Assembly (NCBI GenBank): GCA_902373525.1
Contig: CABKMN010000084.1
Span: forward strand, 1-10,007
Source of the DNA: an uncultured Bilophila sp.
GTDB taxonomy: Bacteria > Desulfobacterota > Desulfovibrionia > Desulfovibrionales > Desulfovibrionaceae
Length of the DNA stretch: 10,007 nucleotides
Reading direction: 5' to 3'
Part shown: positions 1 to 8,300 of the stretch, piece after piece
How positions within the stretch are numbered: the first letter of the stretch is position 1
How the letters are laid out: each line of letters starts with the position of its first letter
Notes under the pieces: model-generated
What the model saw: only the letters and a program-made list of their open reading frames with translations
The model's database searches: none
What the model was told of the DNA's origin: nothing
Translations under genes and position numbers: made by a program

Positions 1-140
1 CAAAAGGGAAAACAGTACACCGGTTTTTATCCGCCCTATCCTCTTTCGAGAGGGGGAACGTACGAAAGGTTTTAAAGGGGAGGGGAGAGCGGAACTTGTT
101 CTCCAGACAGTTTTCCCTTCTCCTCATCTAGAGTTTTCTC

Positions 141-190
141 AAAGAAAAACCGCTCCCGGAATAGACACATTCCGGGGGCGGTTTTTCTTT
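141..190 (-). terminator. Strong, probably bidirectional rho-independent terminator
   Basis: Positions 141-162 and 169-190 form a 22-bp inverted repeat with one mismatch (a G-U wobble on one strand) around a 6-base loop. The outer arms are A-rich on the left and T-rich on the right (ending GGTTTTTCTTT), so either strand would give a GC hairpin followed by a U-tract. It lies 16 bases past the stop of the membrane-protein gene at 206 and so should end that minus-strand transcript. It could equally stop a plus-strand transcript arriving from left of the window. Positions 1-140 hold no open frame with a convincing start or recognisable product. Confidence 0.85.
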
Positions 191-205
191 AGGAGAAGGA
201 GCTTG

Positions 206-2116
206 CTAGTTGGCTGCCGGAGCGGGAGCGGCCTCCGTCGAGGGAGTGGCGGAAGGCGTCTCAGGCGTGGGCAGCGCCGTGGCTTGCGGTTCGGCAGGTG
301 CCGTTTCCGCAGGCGCTGCGGGGGCGGCCTGTTCTTCAGCGGCAGGCTGGGTTTCCGGAGCAGCGGCAGGCGCTTCGGTCGTCGAATGGGCGTCCTCGGA
401 GGGAACATCGGTGGCGGGGGCCTGCTCTGTAACCGGAACTTCCACGATGACGGGGGCCGTAGCCGCCGCGTAGTACGTCAGGGGTGCCGCGTAGAGCAAC
501 ATGAGGAAGGTCAGGACGAGAAGGCAGCCTCCCGCAAACGCGCGGTTGACGCCCTTCCAGATGATGACGCCGATCAGAAGCAGGCCGAGAATCTGCACGA
601 GCGCGGCGACGAGGGGCAGAGGGGAAGGCTGAATGGCGGCCAACGGCGCGGGCGCATCGCCGAGGAGCAGAGGATAGAGATTCGCCGTGGCGAACATCAG
701 ACCCAAAAGAACCAGCAGCACGGCCAGCAACAGGAAGAAGCTGCGGCTGCCTCCCGGAGAGAGGGACAGGAGCCCCTGCGCCGTCAGGATCGCCAGAGGC
801 GGCAGAACCGGGATGAGCAGGACCGACATGTTGGCGCCGAGCAGTGCGAGAACGGCGAGGGGTACAATGACGCCGCACCAGAGCCATCCCTGTCCGGGGC
901 GTTGTTTGCGGTTGGTGACGATGCCCTTGAGGAAGGTTCCGAGACGGCCCCAGGGAAGGAACAGCAGGAGCAGCGTCCAGGGAAGCCAGAGGAGGGCCAG
1001 CAGGGCCACGATGAACCACGAGTCGCGTCCCTGGAGCTTCCAGGCTTCGAGAAGCGGAGCGAGATATTCGTTTTCGATGAGGGCCTTCAGAAGGTCCCTG
1101 CCGCCGTCGGTAAAGGCGATCATCGTGCCCCAGACAAGCAGCAGAACGAGCATCAGACCGAAGGCCAGCGCGCCGTCACGGGCGCCCGCGCGGCGGAACG
1201 TACCCCGCCAGATGAGGAACACGAGGCTGACGAGCAGGGGCAGAACAAGGCCGAGGAGGCCGCCGGCCAGCGTGGACAGGGCGATGAGCGCAAAACCTGC
1301 GAGGAGCCACAGCGGAGCGGAGGTCTTGATCCATCCTCGATACAGACAGATGCCCCCGAGGGTCAGGATGGAGGCGAACAACATGTCGCTGCCGGAGAGC
1401 CGGGGCAGTCCCATGAACGACAGGCTCGCCAACAGCACCAATCCGGCGGCGAAGGCCGTGCGCCGGTCGTTTCCGGTGGCGCGGGCCAGCCCCCATGTCA
1501 GCAAAATGAGGAACAGGGCCGCAAGGGCGGTGGTCAGAGGCAGAAGGAGGATCGGATAGCCGCCGAGCTGTTCCAGTCCGGCGGTCGGCTGCACGCCGGG
1601 CAGATACGCCGCCAACGAAAGGCGGCTGATGCCGGGGAGGGCGCTCAGGGCGCTCACAAACCAATGGTAGACGGGGTACATGTCCGGGGCGGGCAGGCCG
1701 GAAACGGCGACGCCGCCCAGAAGGCCGATGCCCAGATCGTGCAGGGCGTGCAGTTCCCGGCCCATGAACGTGGGCAGGGACTGGATGAACCAGAACAGGA
1801 TCAGCACCAACGGACCGACGGCGGCCAGTCCGTTGAAGCAGCGCGAAGCCACGCTGGACGTCGCCGTTTCGGGCTTGCTGGCCGGCTTTTTCGGGGCGGG
1901 CGCTTCCTGCGCCGCGGCTGGAGCGACGGCCGGTTCGGAAACCTCCCGAACGGGGGGGGCCTCAACGGGCTGCGGCTGTTCGGGAACGACCGCCGGGGGC
2001 GTCTCCGGGGACGGCGTTTCCCCCGTGGGGGCGGTTTCTTCGACGGCGGGCCGTTCTTCGGGCTGAGCCTCGGGGGCGTTCAGCTCGTCTTTCTGGGCAG
2101 GGGTGTCTGTACTCAT
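206..2116 (-). CDS. Polytopic membrane protein, GT-C (ArnT/PMT-like) glycosyltransferase-related
   Basis: The 636-residue protein starts at the ATG at 2116, preceded by AAGGAG with a 5-base gap. A TTG eight codons further upstream has no comparable ribosome site. Residues 1-90 are Pro/Glu/Ala-rich and charged, probably disordered. About 12 hydrophobic helices follow between residues 97 and 548 (for example 97-115, 187-208, 221-238, 314-335, 367-389, 411-447, 459-476, 499-519, 526-548). The tail 560-636 is again Pro/Ala/Glu/Thr-rich. Resemblance to lipid-linked sugar transferases of the PMT_2/ArnT type rests on three points: the order of loops, a YPVYHWFVSALSALPG segment (residues 147-162) like the usual KPPLYYW region, and a SGSDMLF helix start (241-247) like the family's later Asp motif. 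The usual acidic DE.RYA catalytic motif in the first periplasmic loop is not seen; GRELHALHDLG (119-129) lies there instead. Substrate and activity are therefore unknown, and it may be a divergent or non-catalytic relative. It lies 86 bases downstream of gntR on the same strand, so co-transcription is possible. Confidence 0.6.
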   Translation of the reverse strand: MSTDTPAQKDELNAPEAQPEERPAVEETAPTGETPSPETPPAVVPEQPQPVEAPPVREVSEPAVAPAAAQEAPAPKKPASKPETATSSVASRCFNGLAAVGPLVLILFWFIQSLPTFMGRELHALHDLGIGLLGGVAVSGLPAPDMYPVYHWFVSALSALPGISRLSLAAYLPGVQPTAGLEQLGGYPILLLPLTTALAALFLILLTWGLARATGNDRRTAFAAGLVLLASLSFMGLPRLSGSDMLFASILTLGGICLYRGWIKTSAPLWLLAGFALIALSTLAGGLLGLVLPLLVSLVFLIWRGTFRRAGARDGALAFGLMLVLLLVWGTMIAFTDGGRDLLKALIENEYLAPLLEAWKLQGRDSWFIVALLALLWLPWTLLLLFLPWGRLGTFLKGIVTNRKQRPGQGWLWCGVIVPLAVLALLGANMSVLLIPVLPPLAILTAQGLLSLSPGGSRSFFLLLAVLLVLLGLMFATANLYPLLLGDAPAPLAAIQPSPLPLVAALVQILGLLLIGVIIWKGVNRAFAGGCLLVLTFLMLLYAAPLTYYAAATAPVIVEVPVTEQAPATDVPSEDAHSTTEAPAAAPETQPAAEEQAAPAAPAETAPAEPQATALPTPETPSATPSTEAAPAPAAN

Positions 2117-2202
2117 ATCTGCTCCTTCGTAGGATTTCAAAACAGCTACCGGGGGAGACTTTACCCCAGAATCGCCCAGCCGTCAGCAAGAGATCACCCG
2201 GC

Positions 2203-2856
2203 TCAGGCCCCGAACTGTCCCATCCGTCGCCCTGATTCCCGGTAGTGCGCGCGCAGCGTCGCTTCCACTTCGACGGGGTCGCCGGTCAGGACGGAATTGA
2301 GGATGTCCCGATGCCGATCCACGAACTCCTGCGGCGTGAACAGGATGTTCCAGTGGTTGTAGAACAGGAATTTCGAAATGTTGGCGCAGGCGGAACGGGC
2401 CATGTCCACCAGCCGCCTGTTCGCGCAGTGCTGGAGCAGGGCGTTGTGGAAGGCTTCGTCCACTTCGGAAAATTCGTACAGTCCCCCGACCTTGGGCGCC
2501 AGCCGGGCCATGTGCTCGACCATCCCCGTAAGCCGGGCGACGTCCACGGAGGTCATGGCCGGCAGCGCCGCCGCCACGCCCGCCCCTTCCAGAATGCCGC
2601 CGATTTCGTATTCGTCCTCGATTTCCTGCCGGGTCATCTTGCGGATGAATTTGCCTTTCTGGGGTTCGGACGTGATCAGGCCGTCCTGTGCGAGAATCTG
2701 TAGCGCTTCACGGATCGGCGCGCGGCTGATGCCGAGCCGTTCGGCAAGCATGACTTCCTTGACCTGTTCGCCGGGTGCGAGTTCTCCGTCAAGGATGCAA
2801 CGCTTGATGAATTCCACGACCTGACCGCTGTATGTCTGACGTTTGAACGTGTGCAT
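2203..2856 (-). CDS. GntR-family transcriptional regulator, FadR subfamily (FCD domain)
   Basis: The 217-residue protein is a normal length for FadR-type regulators. The ATG at 2856 has AAGGAG four bases upstream; a TTG five codons earlier would overlap that site. Residues 8-72 form the winged helix with the signature LAERLGISRAPIREAL (37-52) followed by the wing GLITSEPQKGKFI. Residues about 78-212 form the all-helical FCD effector domain. It keeps the D...H pair (Asp133, His137 in VDEAFH), His182 (VDRHRDIL) and His204 (LRAHYRES), the set that binds a divalent metal in metal-dependent FCD proteins, so the ligand is probably a carboxylic acid bound through the metal. The ligand and targets cannot be read from the sequence, and no metabolic gene is adjacent. 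The palindrome at 2955-2965 suggests autoregulation, and the membrane protein downstream is the nearest possible target. The family call is firm; the role is inferred. Confidence 0.93.
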   Translation of the reverse strand: MHTFKRQTYSGQVVEFIKRCILDGELAPGEQVKEVMLAERLGISRAPIREALQILAQDGLITSEPQKGKFIRKMTRQEIEDEYEIGGILEGAGVAAALPAMTSVDVARLTGMVEHMARLAPKVGGLYEFSEVDEAFHNALLQHCANRRLVDMARSACANISKFLFYNHWNILFTPQEFVDRHRDILNSVLTGDPVEVEATLRAHYRESGRRMGQFGA

Positions 2857-2954
2857 GATGCTCCTTCGCAAAGGATGCGGTGCCGAAGAGTGGGTGATGC
2901 GGCGATCGCGGGTCCGTTTCGGATGTAAAAGGCAAAACGGTGATCGCAGTACCT

Positions 2955-2965
2955 TGTTTGAAACA
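2955..2965. promoter_or_regulatory. Candidate operator palindrome upstream of gntR
   Basis: TGTTTGAAACA is a perfect 11-base inverted repeat (TGTTT-G-AAACA) in the gntR leader, just downstream of the putative -10 at 2976-2981. This position suits repression of gntR by its own product. GntR regulators bind short, imperfect inverted repeats of this size, but the sequence is not a known FadR-family consensus, so the assignment is positional. Confidence 0.3.
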
Positions 2966-2975
2966 GTCGGGAACT

Positions 2976-3005
2976 ATGATGTAACGGAATGAGTATATAC
3001 GTCAA
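2976..3005 (-). promoter_or_regulatory. Putative sigma70 promoter for gntR
   Basis: On the minus strand TTGACG (3000-3005) matches the -35 consensus at five of six positions. It is followed by an 18-base spacer and CATCAT (2976-2981), four of six for the -10. Transcription would start near 2969, giving a leader of about 110 bases. The local sequence is AT-richer than the flanking genes. The -10 is weak, so this is only a candidate. Confidence 0.35.
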
Positions 3006-3027
3006 GATATTCAGCGGCATTGCATGT

Positions 3028-3067
3028 AAGAAAAACGCCGCGTTTCGGCGTGTGGCGAAACGCGGCG
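3028..3067 (-). terminator. Rho-independent terminator of the three-gene signalling operon
   Basis: Positions 3036-3047 and 3056-3067 form a perfect 12-bp GC-rich stem with an 8-base loop. Read on the minus strand the stem is followed by TTTTTCTT (3028-3035). It lies about 105 bases beyond the stop of the HD-GYP gene at 3173 and before the putative gntR promoter. A smaller 6-bp hairpin with a 4-base loop (3158-3173) touches the HD-GYP stop codon but has no good U-tract. The 316-base stretch 2857-3172 otherwise holds only the gntR leader elements; I see no gene in it. Confidence 0.85.
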
Positions 3068-3172
3068 GAAAGGAAGAAAACGCTCGCCGGATGTATTCCA
3101 TTCCCCCGATACGGTACTGCGGAACGTTGTGCGGGCTCGGAAAAGACGGCGAAACCAATACGGCCTTCCGTA

Positions 3173-4270
3173 TCAGTCGTTCGTGGACAGCAACGGTATT
3201 TCATCGTCGGGGTAATCGACGATGAGAGAGCGGAAGGCGTCCTCTTCAAGCAGGAAGGCGTCGACGACGAACGGATCGAACTGCGTGCCACGCCCTTCCA
3301 CGATGATGTTTCGGGCCGTTTCATGGTCGAAGGCGGGCTTGTACACCCGTTTGGAGATCAGCGCGTCGTAGACGTCGGCAAGGGCCATGAGCCGTCCGGC
3401 GCGGGGGATGTCCTCCCCGGCGAGACCGCGCGGGTATCCCTTTCCGTCCCAGCGTTCATGGTGGGTATAGGCGATGAGCGCGCCGATCCGCAGGAAGTCG
3501 TTGTGCCCGCCCATGCGCTTTTCGGCCCAGCTCAGGGTCTGGTAGCCGAGGGTGGTGTGTTTTTTCATCTCGTTGAACTCGGCCTCGGTGAGCTTGCCGG
3601 GTTTGCGGAGGATGCTGTCCGGGATGCCGACCTTGCCCACGTCGTGCAGGGGGGCGCACACGCGGAACAGTTCGATGGTGTCGTCATCGTCGTCCCAGAT
3701 ATCGGGCCGCATGGCGCGGAGCCGTCTGGCGAGGATTTCCACGCCGTGCTGCGTGCGGCGCACGTGCGCGCCCGTTTCGTTGTCGCGCGTTTCCACCACG
3801 GAAGCGAGGCATTCCACGGTCACGGAACGGGACAGATAGAGTTCCTTGGTGCGTTCCCTGACCAGCAGATTGAGTTCGTCGTTGTATTTTTTGAGGGCCA
3901 CATGGTTCGCCACGCGCGCCCGGACGAGGCGGGGCTGGAAGGGCTTGGCGATGAAGTCCACCGCACCGAGATCGAGGCCGCGGGCTTCGTGCTCCTCGTT
4001 GCCCATCGCGGTGATGAAGACGACGGCCATATTGTGGGTGCGGGGATCGTCCTTCAGGCGGCGGCAGACCTCGTAGCCGTCCATTTCCGGCATCATGATG
4101 TCCAGCAGGACGATGTCCGGGTGGGGCTCGGTCAGCGCCAACCGGAGAGCCGTCGGCCCGTTGGTGGCGACGCGGATGGTGTATTCGTCACGGAGGAGAT
4201 CATCCAGAATGCGGATGTTCGCGATGGTGTCGTCGACGATGAGCACCACGGGTTTTTCAGGATAGGCCAT
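3173..4270 (-). CDS. Two-component response regulator with HD-GYP domain (c-di-GMP phosphodiesterase)
   Basis: The 365-residue soluble protein has a receiver domain (about 7-125), a helical linker (125-150) and an HD-GYP domain (about 150-345). The receiver has acidic residues D13-D14, phospho-acceptor Asp57 in LLDIMMPEMDG, Thr87 and Lys109 (AKPF). The HD-GYP domain keeps ETGAHVRRT with His169, the HD pair His209-Asp210 followed by Lys213 (LHDVGKVGIPDSIL), His238, His270-His271, GYP (278-280) and Asp299. It should therefore be an active metal-dependent enzyme that hydrolyses c-di-GMP to pGpG/GMP. The ATG at 4270 has GAGGG six bases upstream and lies inside the end of the receiver-Hpt gene, with 14 bases of overlap, so translation is probably coupled. 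In context it looks like the output of the adjacent phosphorelay. The RpfG-type architecture is well known; its pairing with this kinase is inferred from the operon. Confidence 0.95.
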   Translation of the reverse strand: MAYPEKPVVLIVDDTIANIRILDDLLRDEYTIRVATNGPTALRLALTEPHPDIVLLDIMMPEMDGYEVCRRLKDDPRTHNMAVVFITAMGNEEHEARGLDLGAVDFIAKPFQPRLVRARVANHVALKKYNDELNLLVRERTKELYLSRSVTVECLASVVETRDNETGAHVRRTQHGVEILARRLRAMRPDIWDDDDDTIELFRVCAPLHDVGKVGIPDSILRKPGKLTEAEFNEMKKHTTLGYQTLSWAEKRMGGHNDFLRIGALIAYTHHERWDGKGYPRGLAGEDIPRAGRLMALADVYDALISKRVYKPAFDHETARNIIVEGRGTQFDPFVVDAFLLEEDAFRSLIVDYPDDEIPLLSTND

Positions 4271-5348
4271 TCGGTTCCCTCGGTTCCAGATCAAGGAGGC
4301 TCGCCAGATGGAGCAGGCCGCTTTCGGCCTTTTCGAAGTCGAACGTGTCGATGGCGTGCCCGATGTCGTCGGCTTCCGCCCGGCACCGGCCCCCGAGGAA
4401 ACGCCGGGCGTCCTCGAAGGCTTCGCGGGCCGCCGTGTTGTATTCCCGGACAAGCCGCAGGCATTCGCCCAGAGCGGGCTGGAGCCTCGAAAGGTCGGGC
4501 GCTTCGGAAGCCTCCTCCGGGGCGTCCGGGGAAGGCGGCGCGACGAGGGATTGTTCCGTGGCGGCGAGGACGCCTGAGGTCGTTGTAACGTAGCCGCACA
4601 GGGAGTCAAGAAGTTCGTCGGTATCGACGCCGGGATCGGTGCGCAGGCGGTGTTCCGCCTCCACGAGCTGTTCGTAGAGTTCCGTCGCGCCGATGTTGCC
4701 GCTGATGCCCTTGAGCTTGTGGACCGTCGCCAGAATCGCGGGCAGATCGCTCTGCTGCCGGGAGCGTCTGATGGCGGCGTCGGCCTCGTCGAGTTCGTGC
4801 CGGAAGTCGAGGAGCAGGCTGACGTACAGGGGCATGTTGCCCATGACGCGCTCGATGCCCTGCCGCACCGCGAAGCCGGGCAGTTCCAGCGCGTCGGGCA
4901 GGATGCGCCGTTCCTCGGGAAGGGGAGGCGCGGCTTCCGGCGCACCGGGCGCGGAGGCTTCGCCCACGGGCATTGCGTAGCGGTTCAGGGCGGCCTGAAG
5001 GGCCGGGATGTCGAACGGCTTGCGGGCGACCGCGGTAAAGCCCCCGGCGAGCAGGGCGGCTTCCTGCTCCTCCGTGGAAACGGCGGTGCAGGCGATGATG
5101 GGCAGGGCTTCGTACCGGCTGTCGTTCCGAAGGATGTGCGTCAGGGTGGAGCCGTCCATGACCGGCATTTCCACGTCCGAAAAGACAATCGCGTACGGGC
5201 GGGTACGGATGAGGTGCAGGGCCTGCAACCCGTTTTCGGCGGTCTCGACGGAGGCCCCGAGGGCGGACAGGATTTCGGCGGCGATTTCCAGATTGATGCT
5301 CTCGTCGTCGACGAACAGGGTGCGCGGCGCGTGTCCGGTCTGCGGCAT
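4257..5348 (-). CDS. Receiver-Hpt phosphorelay protein with extra C-terminal helical domain
   Basis: The 363-residue protein starts at the ATG at 5348, preceded by GAGGA with a 6-base gap. Residues 8-125 are a receiver domain with D14-D15 (FVDDE), phospho-acceptor Asp58 (FSDVEMPVMDG), Thr88 and Lys110 (RKPF). A Pro/Ala/Glu-rich linker (126-150) leads to an Hpt four-helix domain (about 160-270) with the phospho-acceptor His210 in TVHKLKGISGNIG. Residues about 285-360 form a further helical region ending in IDTFDFEKAESGLLHLASLL, a style seen after the Hpt domain of large hybrid kinases. The gene starts 20 bases after the hybrid kinase stop. This looks like the REC-Hpt end of a BvgS/EvgS-like kinase carried as a separate protein. 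It probably accepts phosphate from the kinase and passes it to the HD-GYP receiver; the direction of flow is inferred. Confidence 0.92.
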   Translation of the reverse strand: MPQTGHAPRTLFVDDESINLEIAAEILSALGASVETAENGLQALHLIRTRPYAIVFSDVEMPVMDGSTLTHILRNDSRYEALPIIACTAVSTEEQEAALLAGGFTAVARKPFDIPALQAALNRYAMPVGEASAPGAPEAAPPLPEERRILPDALELPGFAVRQGIERVMGNMPLYVSLLLDFRHELDEADAAIRRSRQQSDLPAILATVHKLKGISGNIGATELYEQLVEAEHRLRTDPGVDTDELLDSLCGYVTTTSGVLAATEQSLVAPPSPDAPEEASEAPDLSRLQPALGECLRLVREYNTAAREAFEDARRFLGGRCRAEADDIGHAIDTFDFEKAESGLLHLASLLDLEPREPNGLS

Positions 5349-5368
5349 GGCAAGTCCTCGGGCGGCGT

Positions 5369-8300
5369 TCAGCGCCGCGGTGAAGGGTCGTCCCGCCGTA
5401 CCCACTTCGACAGGGTCGCAAGAAGGGTATGAGGTTCGACGGGTTTGGCGACGTAATCCTGCATGCCCGCGGACAGGCTTTTTTCCCGGTCGCCGTTCAT
5501 GGCCCGGGCGGTCATGGCGATGACCGGCAGATCGTCGAAACGGGCGTATTCCCGCAGCAGTCTGGTGGCTCTGAGGCCGTCCATGCCGGGCATCTGGATG
5601 TCCATGAGCACGGCGTCGTAGCCGCCTTTCCATAGTTTTTCCACGGCTTCGAGGCCGTCGTCGGCAAGCGTCACCTCGACGCCGCAGGATTGCAGTATTT
5701 CCTTGGCGACCTGTTGATTGATGGCGTTGTCCTCCGCGAGCAGCACGCGCGTGCCCGCGAGTTTGGGAAAGGGCGGCTGGGCCGGGATCGCGCGGCATTC
5801 CTCCTGCGACTGTTCCGTGGCGAGCAGGGCCGCGAACAGGGCGGAAGGCGTGACCGGCTTGGGGAGCAGCCGCCGCTGGTCTTCGCGGAGGGCGGCGAGG
5901 GCGTCGGCGCGGTCGCGCACGGAGGCCATGAACAGGAAGGCGGGCGGCTCGGGAAGCGCGTCGCGGATGGCCCGCGCGGCGGCCTGTCCGTCCATGCCGG
6001 GCATCTTCCAGTCCAGCAGGACGATGCGGAAGGGGGCCCCCGCAGCCGAGGCTTCGCGGCAGAGGCGCACGGCTTCTTCGCCGGAAGGAGCCGATTGGGG
6101 CTCAAGCCGGAAAGCGCGCAACATGTCGCCGAGGATGCTCCGGGAAAGGTGGTTGTCGTCCGCCACGAGCACGCGGCTCCCGTACAGGGGGTGCGTGGGC
6201 AGGAAGACTCGGTTTTCCGGCTCCGCGAACGTGTCGAAGACCGCAGTAAAGAGGAAGTTGCTGCCCTGTCCGGGAACGCTTTCCACGCGGATGTCGCCGT
6301 CCATCAGGTTGACGAGCCGCTTGGAGATGGCGAGTCCGAGCCCCGTGCCGCCGTAACGGCGGGTGGTGGAGCTGTCCGCCTGCGTGAACGACTCGAACAG
6401 CTTGCCGATCTGTTCCCGCGTCATGCCGATGCCCGTATCCCGGACCGAGAACCGGAGACGGGTTTTCGTGCCGAGGCGCTGTGCCTGTTCGACGGCGACG
6501 AGGACGTACCCCGAGGCGGTGAACTTGATGGCGTTGCCCACGAGGTTCAGCAGGATTTGGGACAGCCGGAGCGCGTCGCCCTCCAGCGTGGACGGCACGT
6601 TCGGGGCCAGACGGAACAGGAGTTCGAGTCCTTTTTCCTCGGCGCTGAGAACGGCGATGGAGGCGACTTCCTCCAGCACCTGCTCCAGCCGGAAGCTGAC
6701 GTGCTCCATTTCGAGCTTGCCCGCCTCGATTTTGGAGAAGTCCAGGATGTCGTTGATGATGCGGAGCAGGGTGCCCGCCGAGGCGCTGATCTGCGTCAGA
6801 TATTCGCGCTGGCGCGGGGTGAGTTCGGTTTGCAGGGCCAGATGGCTCATCCCGATGATCCCGTTCATGGGCGTGCGGATTTCGTGGCTCATGTTGGCGA
6901 GGAAATCGCTTTTGGCGCGGGAGGCGGTTTCGGCGTCCTCCTTGGCGTGTACGAGCTGTTTTTCCAGCGTCTTGTTCTGGGTGTCGTCCACCAGCCAGCA
7001 GATGATGCCCGGCCCGTCCTCATAGTCGGTGCGGGTGTAGGTCACGCGGAGATCGTGCGCCCGGCCCTCGGCGTCGCGCGTCTTCAGCTCCACGTCGGGC
7101 AGGGTGTCCTGCTCCGAGATCAGCATGGCGTCGGCATCGCGCAACTGGGGATAGACGCGGCCCACGTCCGTGTCCTCGCGGATGTCCATCAGCGCCTTGG
7201 CGCGGGTGTTGCTGTAGCGGATGAAACCGTCGACGGCGATGAGCACGCCGATGGGGCTCGTCTCCAGCAGCTTCCGGGCCAGAGCCAACTGCTCCGACAG
7301 TTTCTTTTCCAGCAGCTTCTGGGTGGTCACGTCCGTACTCAGGCTGAGTACGGCGTAGGGTTCGCCGTCGTCTCTGGTCAGCGGGACGAGCGTGGTCAGG
7401 TAGTGCCCCGTTCCGCCGTCCGCGTCGATCCGGGTGTGGGGGAACGTCTGGTGTTCGCCCGAGGCCAGCGTCCGCCGGAGCAGCGCTTCCGAGAGCACGC
7501 CGCCGGCGACGGGAAAGTCGGTCCCCGGAATGCGCCCGAGGGCGTCCTCTTCGGTGAAGCCGAACAGTTTGGAACACATGGCGTTGAGTTTTCGGCAACG
7601 GCACGTCGCGTCGAACAGGCATACGGCGGCGGGCAGGTTCTCCAGAAGGGAGTTGAGCATGGTTTCCGTGCTCCGCCGGACAAGGACCTCGCGGCGGAAC
7701 TTGCGGATGATGAACAGGGCGATCAGGACGACGGCGAGGGCCGCCAGCACGATGCCGCCCGTCAGAGTCCAGAACAGCCGCCAGTCCATTTCCGTGGTGC
7801 GCTGGATGTTGAACCAGCGGTTGTGGAAATCCTGCGCGGTCGCGGCGGGCATGGTGTCCAACACCTTGTTGATGATGGTGACCAGCTCCGGCCAGTCCTT
7901 GCGGACGCCGATGCGTATGGGCAGGCGGTAGGGCGTCACGGCGGCGACGGTGACGTTCTGGACGTCGTTCAGCCTGAGGATGGTGGTCCCCGCGTCAAGG
8001 ACTTCGAATACCGCGGCGATGTCCTTTTTCTCCAGCAGGTCCAGCGCTTCTTCCGTGGTGTGGGTCAGAACGGCCTGCACGTTCGGTTCGGCGTCCCGCA
8101 GGATGTCGAAAAGCCGTTCGCCCACGGCGGCGACCTTGTGCCCCTTGAGGTCGGTCAGCTCGTTGATGAACGGCGCGTCGTTCAGCATGAAGATGACGAG
8201 GGGAAGTTCCAGATAGGATTGGGTGAACAACAGCGTGTCGCGTGTCGACGGCACGTCGACCGCGGAAAGCTGGATGTCGAGTTTGCCTTTGCTGAAGGCG

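Noticed and set aside
1..138. Short open frames touching the left edge on both strands
   Set aside because: None has a start with a ribosome site or a recognisable product; too little sequence is present.
2117..2202. Separate promoter or terminator between gntR and the membrane-protein gene
   Set aside because: No hairpin with a U-tract and no well-spaced -35/-10 pair could be found in the 86-base gap; only weak GGGG/CCCC pairing is present.
203..2245. Long plus-strand open frame (680 codons) opposite the membrane-protein gene
   Set aside because: Its translation is Gly/Arg/Gln-rich low complexity and runs across a terminator side and an intergenic gap. The minus-strand reading gives clear membrane helices with a good ribosome site.
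3020..4588. Plus-strand open frame opposite the HD-GYP gene
   Set aside because: It begins inside the terminator hairpin and is a shadow of the HD-GYP and REC-Hpt genes.
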